A stretch of DNA of 46,032 nt from Cognataquiflexum nitidum. Lineage in GTDB: Bacteria; Bacteroidota; Bacteroidia; Cytophagales; Cyclobacteriaceae. Position 1 is the stretch's first letter, and each line of letters starts with the position of its first letter. The translations under genes and the position numbers were made by a program. The notes under the pieces were generated by a model. It made no database searches. It had not been told where the DNA came from and saw only the letters and a program-made list of their open reading frames with translations. Shown here piece after piece: positions 15,965-24,166 of this stretch. The stretch spans positions 1 to 46,032 of the forward strand of contig NZ_JAKZAM010000037.1 of assembly GCF_022538055.1 (NCBI RefSeq), given 5' to 3'.

Positions 15965-18900
15965 ATGGATCGAAAGTCGCGCTCAGGAAAATTGATTTTA
16001 GTTTTCTGTATTTTTTCATTGATAATTTTCCTTTATGGCTTTGGTACTGAAGTAGGGAAGGGTCAAAGAGTGCTTTATTACTTGCTTACCATTTCCTTAT
16101 TTTTCAAATTATTAAAAGTGGGATTTGAGTGGTACCATTTTGCAGGATTGCCCACACTTCGAAATACCTCAGAAAAACCCAAATTACCTTCAAGGCAATT
16201 GTCTGTTGATATGCTCACCACTTTCTACCCGGGTGAGCCATACGATATGTTGGAGAATACCTTAAGGGCCTTGGTATCAGTAAAATATCCCCATACCACC
16301 TATCTTTGTGATGAAGGAGATGATGCTTATGTAAAAAAACTCTGTAGTGAATTGGGTGTAATACATGTCACCCGAAAAACCCATGAAAACGCCAAAGCAG
16401 GGAACATCAATAACGCCCTTAAACAGGCCACCGGTGAAATTTGCGTTATTTTAGATCCTGACCATGCACCCTATCCTGAATTTTTAGATTATGTTTTGCA
16501 CTATTTCGATGACCCAGAAATAGGATATGTACAGGTCGTTCAATCTTATGGTAACCAAAAAGAATCTTTTATCGCCCAAGGAGCAGCAGAACAAACCTAC
16601 ATGTTTTATGGACCTTATATGCAAGCGATGGGAGAATATGGTACCGCACAAGCTATTGGGGCCAATTGCACTTTTAGAAGGGAAGCACTTGACTCCATCG
16701 GAGGACATGCGCCGGGGCTGACTGAGGACATGCACACCTCCATGTTGCTGCATGCAAAAGGTTGGAAGTCTGTATATGAACCTGTGATTTTGTCGCGAGG
16801 ACAGGTTCCAAGCAGTATTTCAGCTTATTACAAACAACAAATAAAGTGGAGTAGGGGAACATTTGACTTATGGTTCAATCTTTACCCTAAGCTTTTTTCG
16901 AAATTCAACTGGAGACAAAAGTTACATTATGGGCTACTTCCTATTTATTATTTGTTTGGACTAATTGGAGTAATCGATTTTGTAGTTCCGGTATATTCCT
17001 TGTTTACAGGGGAATACCCTTGGTTAATGGACCCCAAAGTGTTCTTTGTTTTTTTTACACCTTTTTTTCTTATGAATTTAATTTATAGGTTTTATTCCCA
17101 AGGATGGCTTAATCACCAAGAGGAAAAAGGAATACATTTGATGGGAGGGATTTTAAGGGTTGGAACTTGGTGGATATTTATCATCGGCTTTGTTTATACC
17201 TTATTAAATATTAAAGTACCTTACATTCCTACACCAAAGGAACATACCACCAAGAGGGAGTTTTTATTGGGGTTACCTAACCTCGTTGTGGCTGTTGTTT
17301 CGATTTTGGCTGTTGCCTATGGATTATCCACAGATTGGCAACCTTACAGCATGTTGATGGCACTATTTGCTTCTATAAATGCAGGAGTTTTATTAATAGC
17401 TTTTGCCATAGGACAATCTACTTGGGTCTACCACTCAAAAAGTTCCGTTAATAAGTTCAGAGAAGCATTGACAATTCAAAAAAAGAACCTGTCATACCTT
17501 AAGCTGAGCAGGCTGGCATTTCCTTTCGTCTTGGTGATCATGTTTTTTGCTGCTTTTTATTTTATAATTTCCACATCGAAAATCGGGAGTGATGAATATC
17601 TTGATCCGAAAATAAAATCACCAATTGAAAAAGATTTTGGGGGCTTCTATTCTGGAATTTACGACCCACATTTTGACATTCATGCAGATATCGCTTTGAT
17701 CAATGATCTGGAAACCAAGTCAGGCAAAAAATGGTCCATCATTTCTTCCTATGTTGCTTGGGGAGATGACCCACTTCCAAAAGAAAAATGGCAGAAAATT
17801 ATATCTCATGGTGCTATCCCTATGGTAACTTGGGAGCCTTGGTCTAATCTATTTGAAGAATATGCAGAAGTTGAAGACTTAAAAAACAACCGTAAGATCT
17901 TTAAGTATATTATTGAAGGTTATTTTGATAAGTATATCGATGAGATGGCAATAACCTTAAGAGACCTCAATTCGCCGGTTTTTTTAAGATTTGCACATGA
18001 AATGGAAAACCCCATGTATGCCTGGTCAAAGTCAGGTGAAAACACCCCCGAAGATTTTGTGGAGGCATGGAAGTATGTCCATTATCGGTTTGAAAGATTG
18101 GGGGCTCATAATGTCTCGTGGGTATGGAGCCCATGGTCAGTGGAAGGTTTTGGGTACTATTTTCCCTTCGGGAATGACAGTTCTGTCAATCAATATGTGG
18201 ATTGGATAGGATTGACAGCTCTGAATTATGGAATGGCATCAGAGGAAAAATCCTCAAGGTCTTTTGAAGAGATATACCTGCCTTTCAAAAAAGAAATACA
18301 AGAAAAAGGCTTGGAACTTCCGGTGATGCTGGCGGAATTTGGCTCGACTTCCTATGGCGAAAATGGAAGAGAATGGGTGGATAAATCGTTAAAAATCATC
18401 CAAGACCAACACCCTGAAGTCAAGTCTATAGTCTATTTTTATAGCGATTTGGATAAAAATTGGATTACACCTTGGCGTCCATCAGATAAAGCAGAATATA
18501 TCGAATGGACTTATGATTTAAGTGGAATTGGTGGGTCTTTGGAATTATTTGATTTATTGAAAGAAAGGAATTATCTGGTTGAGTCAAATAATGATCCAGA
18601 TGTAGATTTTTTCCCTAAAATGTTAAAAATTGAGAATGGGAACCACAGGCTTTTGGTCGATGGTAAGCCATTCTATATAAAAGGAATTGGGTATAATTCA
18701 GGTCACGATTGGGAAGAGGGATTTAATCCATTGTCAAGAAAACAATTAGATACCGATTTCAGATTGATCAAAGAAATGGGAGCTAACACTATCAGAAGAT
18801 ATGAACCCGGTATTTATGACAGAAATATCCTTGATGCAGCCCAAAACCATGATTTGAAAGTAATGTTTGGGTTTTGGTTTGACCCAAAAGTAGATTTCTT

Positions 18901-19870
18901 AAAGGATAAAAATGCCCTAAAAGCATATGAGAAGAAAGTGTTGTCGCAAGTCCGAAATCACAAAAATGATAGAAGTATCATTGGCTGGAACATAGGAAAC
19001 GAAACATGGGGATTGTTAAAAAAACACTATGCACAACCTTACCTGACCTTGGTGAGAAGGAGCTATTTAGAGTTTTTAGATGATTTGGCAATAAAAATAA
19101 AACAAATTGACCCCGACAGACCAGTTTTCTCTTCTGAGGAACATGACAATGAAAGACTGATTGGAGCCATTTCTCAATACAGAGCTTACGCACCACATAT
19201 TGATGTGATAGGGGTCAACTCTTATTATGAGGAAAACATCAGTCGGCTTGATTCAATAATGGGGGTCTTTTATCCTGGAAAACCCTATACAATTACAGAA
19301 TTTGGTCCTAAAGGATATTGGAACAAAGAATTGGGAGATTATTGGAATGACAGTTTGTTGATAGAAAATTCTTCTTTGAGTAAAGCTGAATGGTATAGAA
19401 AACAGTGGGGTGAATATATTGACCGACATCAGGGGAAAAACCTAGGTGGCATTGCATTCAGTTGGCGTGACCGATACGAAGGCACTGCCACATGGTATGG
19501 TTTGACTGATTATAAAGGAAGATTAAAGCCCTCTTATTATTATCTTCAGGGTGTTTGGCTTGAGGATAATCAATTGTCCTTAACATTTCCTGATATTTCG
19601 ATAGTAGGTCATTGGAATATTTTAAGTCCCGGAGAAACCGTTTGGCTTTCAGCTGCAATTACAAATGGATATGTAAAAGATCTAGAATATAATTGGGAAG
19701 TTTATGATGAGAATTGGAAAAAAAGCAGTCCAATTATTAATACCAAGTTGGACGGGAAGTTTGTGGAGATTAAAATACCTTCCAAAAAATCAAGAATTTA
19801 TGTGTATGCTGTAGATCCTAAAGGCAATGTAATTTCTGCATCAAGGCCTCTTTTGGTGAAAGCAAAATAA
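15965..19870 (+). CDS. GT2 polysaccharide synthase fused to GH26-like and GH2-like domains
   Basis: A 1301-residue protein with three enzymatic parts. (1) Membrane GT2: two N-terminal helices (about 10-55), a catalytic domain with DPD at 164-166, TED ending at D255 and QQIKW at 291-295, then helices near 322-345, 358-378, 437-455, 461-483 and 517-537, with KVPYIPTPK (about 418) in the place of the BcsA gating loop. (2) About 550-860: GH26-like barrel with FLRFAHEMEN (acid/base E679) and MLAEFGS (nucleophile E791). (3) About 875-1215: GH2-like barrel with WNIGNETWG (E1013) and ITEFGPKG (E1112), then a beta module to 1301. Helix count and positive loops (KKNLSYLKLSR before the last helix) put both glycosidases outside the cytoplasm. 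It probably makes a beta-glycan and cuts or remodels it at the exit. The product sugar is unknown; GH26 includes beta-mannanases. Confidence 0.88.
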   Translation: MDRKSRSGKLILVFCIFSLIIFLYGFGTEVGKGQRVLYYLLTISLFFKLLKVGFEWYHFAGLPTLRNTSEKPKLPSRQLSVDMLTTFYPGEPYDMLENTLRALVSVKYPHTTYLCDEGDDAYVKKLCSELGVIHVTRKTHENAKAGNINNALKQATGEICVILDPDHAPYPEFLDYVLHYFDDPEIGYVQVVQSYGNQKESFIAQGAAEQTYMFYGPYMQAMGEYGTAQAIGANCTFRREALDSIGGHAPGLTEDMHTSMLLHAKGWKSVYEPVILSRGQVPSSISAYYKQQIKWSRGTFDLWFNLYPKLFSKFNWRQKLHYGLLPIYYLFGLIGVIDFVVPVYSLFTGEYPWLMDPKVFFVFFTPFFLMNLIYRFYSQGWLNHQEEKGIHLMGGILRVGTWWIFIIGFVYTLLNIKVPYIPTPKEHTTKREFLLGLPNLVVAVVSILAVAYGLSTDWQPYSMLMALFASINAGVLLIAFAIGQSTWVYHSKSSVNKFREALTIQKKNLSYLKLSRLAFPFVLVIMFFAAFYFIISTSKIGSDEYLDPKIKSPIEKDFGGFYSGIYDPHFDIHADIALINDLETKSGKKWSIISSYVAWGDDPLPKEKWQKIISHGAIPMVTWEPWSNLFEEYAEVEDLKNNRKIFKYIIEGYFDKYIDEMAITLRDLNSPVFLRFAHEMENPMYAWSKSGENTPEDFVEAWKYVHYRFERLGAHNVSWVWSPWSVEGFGYYFPFGNDSSVNQYVDWIGLTALNYGMASEEKSSRSFEEIYLPFKKEIQEKGLELPVMLAEFGSTSYGENGREWVDKSLKIIQDQHPEVKSIVYFYSDLDKNWITPWRPSDKAEYIEWTYDLSGIGGSLELFDLLKERNYLVESNNDPDVDFFPKMLKIENGNHRLLVDGKPFYIKGIGYNSGHDWEEGFNPLSRKQLDTDFRLIKEMGANTIRRYEPGIYDRNILDAAQNHDLKVMFGFWFDPKVDFLKDKNALKAYEKKVLSQVRNHKNDRSIIGWNIGNETWGLLKKHYAQPYLTLVRRSYLEFLDDLAIKIKQIDPDRPVFSSEEHDNERLIGAISQYRAYAPHIDVIGVNSYYEENISRLDSIMGVFYPGKPYTITEFGPKGYWNKELGDYWNDSLLIENSSLSKAEWYRKQWGEYIDRHQGKNLGGIAFSWRDRYEGTATWYGLTDYKGRLKPSYYYLQGVWLEDNQLSLTFPDISIVGHWNILSPGETVWLSAAITNGYVKDLEYNWEVYDENWKKSSPIINTKLDGKFVEIKIPSKKSRIYVYAVDPKGNVISASRPLLVKAK

Positions 19871-20140
19871 ATTTATCAGTAAATGTCTTAAATCTTCCAT
19901 GTATTGAATTTTAAAATCCTTTTTTTGGACTTGCGATTTTCGAATAGATGTTAGTTTAATCTCTAGACAAAACAACTTTTAATTTTGCAAATCAAGGTTT
20001 TCTTGATTTTATGAGGTATGTTAGTTACATTTCGAGATGAACATATAGGTTCTAACCCGATTTCCGCCAATCAGAATTTTAATATTGTGATTATTAATAA
20101 AGGAGATTATTGTTTTGACGTTTTACTTTTTTAAAAAAGA

Positions 20141-20998
20141 ATGATGAAAGTTGAAAAACACAAATGGAATTTTCCACTATCTGTCCCAAAAAAGGGGATT
20201 AAAAAAGGAATAAAATTATTTATTGGTAAAGCTGCTTTGCTTTTACAGCCCCCGTTGAGAGAAAAGTTATTGTCGGGCATGCATCCAAAAAACAGAATTG
20301 AAAGATTAGCACTTGCTACTTTGGTTTTTAATCTAGGAAAAAAAGGTAGTCAAGATGAACTGGCACAGTTGCACCGGAAATTATGGGAAAACCCGGAAGC
20401 TTTTCAGTTTTACGATTGGTCTGATAAAAGATTTGATTCTTGGTTTGGAACAGTAAAAGAAAAAATTGATAGAATCTACCAACAATTTTTTGAGATCGGG
20501 ATAAAAAATAGAATTGTTGAAATTGGATGTGGTTCTGGGAAAATTTTAAAGCATCTTCATGAAAACCATAATTTTGAAAAATTAATTGGATTGGACATCA
20601 ATCAATCTTTAATCGAATTTAATAAGTCTGGTTTTCAAGAGTATCCAAGGTTAGAATTTGAAGCTGGCGATGCAGTAACTTGGATAGCGCAAAACCATAA
20701 GTCAAATACAGTTTACATGACTTTTGGAGGAGTATTGGAATATTTCACAGAAAATGAATTGCTAGCTTTGTTTCAATCCATAAAGAAAGGAAGCCCTTCT
20801 GCCATTTTGTTTTTTGAACCTCTGGCAGAGAATTTTGACCCAAATCTTGAGCCCGGTTCGCGTATCTTTGGTTCAGAATTGAGTTTTAGCCATCCTTACA
20901 CCAAGTTCGCAAAAGAAAATGGAATGGAAATCATAAACAGCGAGATAATGGAAATCGGAAGCTTCCGATTCTTACTTTTGGGAGCTTATTTTAGGTAA
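20141..20998 (+). CDS. Class I SAM-dependent methyltransferase
   Basis: A 285-residue protein with a Rossmann-like methyltransferase core in its second half. Motif I is IVEIGCGSGKILKHL (about residues 125-139), followed by LIGLDINQSLIEFN (motif II acidic residue) and FEAGDAVTWI. VYMTFGGVLEYFTENEL stands in the motif IV position. The first 115 residues are basic and helical (IKKGIKLFIGKAALLLQPPLREKLL), suggesting membrane or lipid contact, but there is no signal peptide. The acceptor is unknown. It follows the fusion synthase by 270 bases on the same strand and converges on the MBOAT/SGNH pair, so glycan or lipid-linked methylation is possible but not shown. Confidence 0.78.
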   Translation: MMKVEKHKWNFPLSVPKKGIKKGIKLFIGKAALLLQPPLREKLLSGMHPKNRIERLALATLVFNLGKKGSQDELAQLHRKLWENPEAFQFYDWSDKRFDSWFGTVKEKIDRIYQQFFEIGIKNRIVEIGCGSGKILKHLHENHNFEKLIGLDINQSLIEFNKSGFQEYPRLEFEAGDAVTWIAQNHKSNTVYMTFGGVLEYFTENELLALFQSIKKGSPSAILFFEPLAENFDPNLEPGSRIFGSELSFSHPYTKFAKENGMEIINSEIMEIGSFRFLLLGAYFR

Positions 20999-21052
20999 TT
21001 TAAACTCATGCGTTTCTAAAAAGAAAGACATTTTATTGGTATGAATTAAGTT

Positions 21053-21952
21053 TTAATCCCTAAGTTTAAGAGAGAGTTTTTTTGCCCCTTCCTTATTCAA
21101 ATGGTCAGAATCATAGAAGTCACTTTCTAGAAATGATATGTCACCAGAAAAATCCATCAAAATACAATTGGGGTATTTGATTTGAAGGTATTGTAAAAAT
21201 TCTTTTGTTTTTTTTACCTGCTCCTCATTTCTTCTTTCAAAATAACTTTTATGAATGGGGGGAATGAGTAGAATCAGTTCAACTTCTTTTTTATAGCAAA
21301 TCTTCGTTATTTCCTCCAAATAATTTTTGTTTGGTTCAAAAAACTCAGAGTTTGGAGTCGTATGCCAAAAGATACTGAGTTTTGCAGTTTTTTCAATATC
21401 TCGTTCCGGACTGTTTTGATAATCAGTTCCCCATCCCAAATCAGATATTTTTAAGACATTTCCTTTTTTAATGAAGTGCAAATTGAAATCCTCCAAATTC
21501 CATTTTAACATCTTTGAAAGAATGAAGTAATGGAATTTAAAATGATCGGAAGAAATTTGAAATCCAAAATCTCTGTAATAATGAGTTAATCTCCAGCTTT
21601 CAGGTGTGTGACCCAAGTCAAAAAAAAGGGTTGGATATCCAATAGGTATAACTACTTTATTTAAGCTTGGCATTTTTTCAATATACCGATCCAAAATTTT
21701 CAGATCATATTGAAGGCTTTGAGCAGGGTTTGCGGCATTAAATGCTTTCTCTTTCCAATATATAGGATCCAAATTATAATAGGCATGAGAACTTCCTAAA
21801 ATCAAAGTCTCAAGTTCCTCTGCATGAGTGTCTAGGTAGTTTTTTTTATATACATATGAATTTGGAATTTGCCTCAGCGCCATTTCAAGCAGGGCTGCAG
21901 TTACAAAAAGAGGCATTAGAAAAATTAAAGCAAGTTTGATAAATTTTTTCAT
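21053..21952 (-). CDS. SGNH/AlgJ-like periplasmic protein, partner of MBOAT
   Basis: A 299-residue protein with an N-terminal anchor (about residues 5-26). LETLILGSSHAYYN gives a block I serine within GSSH at 53-56. DSDHLNKEG near the C-terminus supplies D281 and H284 in the DxxH arrangement of SGNH-type esterases and acyltransferases (AlgJ, AlgX, DltD-like). It lies 3 bases downstream of the MBOAT gene on the same strand and is surely cotranscribed with it. In alginate and similar systems the MBOAT protein passes an acetyl group across the membrane and an SGNH protein moves it to the polysaccharide; the same division of labour is inferred here. I do not recognise a narrower family, and it is shorter than AlgJ of Pseudomonas. 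Confidence 0.65.
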   Translation of the reverse strand: MKKFIKLALIFLMPLFVTAALLEMALRQIPNSYVYKKNYLDTHAEELETLILGSSHAYYNLDPIYWKEKAFNAANPAQSLQYDLKILDRYIEKMPSLNKVVIPIGYPTLFFDLGHTPESWRLTHYYRDFGFQISSDHFKFHYFILSKMLKWNLEDFNLHFIKKGNVLKISDLGWGTDYQNSPERDIEKTAKLSIFWHTTPNSEFFEPNKNYLEEITKICYKKEVELILLIPPIHKSYFERRNEEQVKKTKEFLQYLQIKYPNCILMDFSGDISFLESDFYDSDHLNKEGAKKLSLKLRD

Positions 21953-21955
21953 AGC

Positions 21956-23410
21956 CTAAAATTGAAAATAAATGAAATCCTGCTTTGGAGCTGCGAAGTA
22001 AAAAATGCAAAATACCAACCCATAATAAAAGGCAATTCTAAAGGGTTTCTTCCAATTCAACCCTGTTTTTTCGATAGCATATTTATTTTCTCTACCAATC
22101 CATTCCAAAATCATGAAAACTACGACCATCACTAAAACTCCCAAAGATTTTTTTACTCCCGAATAGTCAGGCATCTCAAATAGGCTTAAGGAAAAAATCC
22201 CTCTCAGAAAGGAAAAGGCATGAGGTAAATCATCAGCCCTAAAAAAAATAATTCCCAACAAAACACAACTGTTGAAAACAATCATCTGTCTAATCTCTTT
22301 TAGGTTTGGGAAAATTCTTCCTTTGGCTATCACTTCTTTAAAATTTCCACTTCTTTTCGAAAGGAAAAGAGGGAGGAAGAATAAAGCATTGAGTAACCCA
22401 AAAAATATAAATGTCCATTTTGGACCATGCCAAAATCCGATAAGAAGGAAAAGCACTACGTTGTTTCTGATTGTAATCAAAGGCCTTGATCTTAGCTTAT
22501 TTCCCCCCATTGGAAAATATACATAATCTCTAAACCATGTTGAAAGCGATATGTGCCATCTTTTCCAAAATTCTGCCACATTTCTGGAGAAATATGGAAA
22601 AGCAAAATTTTGACTTAATCTAAACCCAAATAATCTTGCGGTTCCAATCGCAATATCAGAATAACCTGAAAAGTCTCCATAAATCTGTATCATAAAAAAG
22701 AAACTTCCTAAAAGCAAACTGCTGCCGTTCAAATCGCCGGAATTGAAAAAAATCTGATTTGCAAAATAGGCACAGTTATCAGCAATTACCATTTTTTTGA
22801 CTAGCCCCCATAGGATTTGCCTCATTCCATCTACCGCGTTTTCGTAAACAAACTTTCTTGGTTTAAGAAACTGTGGTAACAAGTTCGAAGCCCTTTCAAT
22901 AGGTCCTGCTACTAGCTGCGGGAAAAAACTTACATATGCTGAAAAAGCAATCAGATCATTTGTAGGTACCATCTTTCGTCGGTAAACATCGATGGTATAA
23001 CTCATAGTTTGGAATGTATAGAAGCTGATTCCTACAGGCAAAATCAAATCCAATCCACGCGCATGAATTGGATTCCCAAAAAACGTGAATGCAGCAATAA
23101 AATTTTCAAGAAAGAACTGGTGGTATTTGAAAAAGCCCAGCAATCCCAAATTTACAGTCAAGCTTATCCAAAGATAGGTTTTCCTTCTTATTGTATTTTC
23201 TTCCTTGCCCAAAGCACGGCCAACAAAATAATCAACTAGAAGGCTGATAATAATTAAAAAAAGAAACCTCCAATCCCACCAACCATAAAAAACAAAACTA
23301 CTAGCCACAACAAGAAAATTTTGAACACGCAGATTGTAATTGGTTACAAACCAATAAATGGTAAAAACCAATGGTAAAAAAATTGCAAAATCAATGGAAT
23401 TAAAAAGCAT
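21956..23410 (-). CDS. MBOAT family membrane O-acyltransferase (AlgI-like)
   Basis: A 484-residue polytopic protein of the AlgI branch of the MBOAT family, which delivers acyl (usually acetyl) groups to exported polysaccharide. The AlgI signature runs through the N-terminal third: FVFYGWWDWRFLFLI, LDLILPVGISFYTFQTMSYTIDVYR and VSFFPQLVAGPIERASNLL. RNVAEFWKRWHISLSTWFRDYVYFP contains the first conserved histidine region. GFWHGPKWTFIFFG carries the catalytic H328. About ten or more helices are visible, and the length is normal for the family. It starts its own minus-strand unit after a long spacer and is followed by the SGNH-like gene. Its substrate could be any of the polymers encoded on either side. 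Confidence 0.93.
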   Translation of the reverse strand: MLFNSIDFAIFLPLVFTIYWFVTNYNLRVQNFLVVASSFVFYGWWDWRFLFLIIISLLVDYFVGRALGKEENTIRRKTYLWISLTVNLGLLGFFKYHQFFLENFIAAFTFFGNPIHARGLDLILPVGISFYTFQTMSYTIDVYRRKMVPTNDLIAFSAYVSFFPQLVAGPIERASNLLPQFLKPRKFVYENAVDGMRQILWGLVKKMVIADNCAYFANQIFFNSGDLNGSSLLLGSFFFMIQIYGDFSGYSDIAIGTARLFGFRLSQNFAFPYFSRNVAEFWKRWHISLSTWFRDYVYFPMGGNKLRSRPLITIRNNVVLFLLIGFWHGPKWTFIFFGLLNALFFLPLFLSKRSGNFKEVIAKGRIFPNLKEIRQMIVFNSCVLLGIIFFRADDLPHAFSFLRGIFSLSLFEMPDYSGVKKSLGVLVMVVVFMILEWIGRENKYAIEKTGLNWKKPFRIAFYYGLVFCIFYFAAPKQDFIYFQF

Positions 23411-24166
23411 TATGTCAAACCTTAATTAAAAACAAAAGATTTATTTGATTATTCAGAATTTATTATTAGTACAATAGGGTGATCAAGGTTGATTTTTCCT
23501 AAGACAAAAATATTCATACTTAGTTCAAATCAAAACTATTTTCACTTTGCGCCTACATAATTATTATGTACTCGATTCAATTACTGCGTAATTTGTGCTT
23601 TCTTAAGGATTACCCAATACTTTTCCTATTGCTATAAAATCATGTCAGTAATCGCCATTTTTGTTTCATGATTTTTTTGAAACAATCCGAATGTGTTTTT
23701 TAACTTGAATTTCCTTTAAATATTATATGCATTTACGCAATGATGCCGGTAAATAGGATATCCCATTTTTAATTCATGTATGAGGACTTAAAGGCCCAAA
23801 ACATCCCTGTCCGAGGGCATGCGGGGTAGTCCGACTTCGTCCTGATGCCTCCGGACCCGTCCTGAATAAAGAGGGAATATAGGGTCAGTGGCAATGAAGT
23901 GTAAATCCATTAAATATTATCAAAAAAGAAAGCTTTATTGTGTTTTATTAAATTATTTTTAAATTGCAGTCAGTTTTTAAATCTTAAGTCACCCAATCAA
24001 AATTTAAAAACCAAACACTCGCAGGTTCTTACGTTTTTTTTGAAACAAGTTAGATTCCTTCATTTTGTCAATTAGTTTATTGTCAGGCTTATAAAAATCA
24101 CAAATTATAAGGGCTCTCCTTACACAATATTTTATTATTTTATCTATCATCTATCTCGAATATAAA
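23411..24166. other. Long spacer between MBOAT pair and NRPS cluster
   Basis: A 756-base AT-rich spacer between divergent transcription units, with no gene of convincing quality. The second MITE/REP-like element occupies about 23718-23916. The flanks (23411-23715 and 23920-24166) show only AT-rich sequence with no clear TAnnTTTG box or terminator. This spacer marks the left edge of the NRPS/PKS cluster. Confidence 0.5.
23718..23916. mobile_element. MITE/REP-like element, copy 2
   Basis: Left end ATGCATTTACGCAATGATGC (23727-23746) mirrors the right end GGCAATGAAGTGTAAATCCAT (about 23890-23910) as a long imperfect inverted repeat, with AT-rich AATATT on both outer edges (about 33 positions in all). 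ACGCAATGATGCC is identical to the left end of the element at 2341-2500, and GGCAA-GAAG-GT is shared at the right ends. The interior differs in sequence and length from copy 1 but is again non-coding and full of small palindromes around TCCGACTTCGTCC and CCTCCGGACC. Confidence 0.55.
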
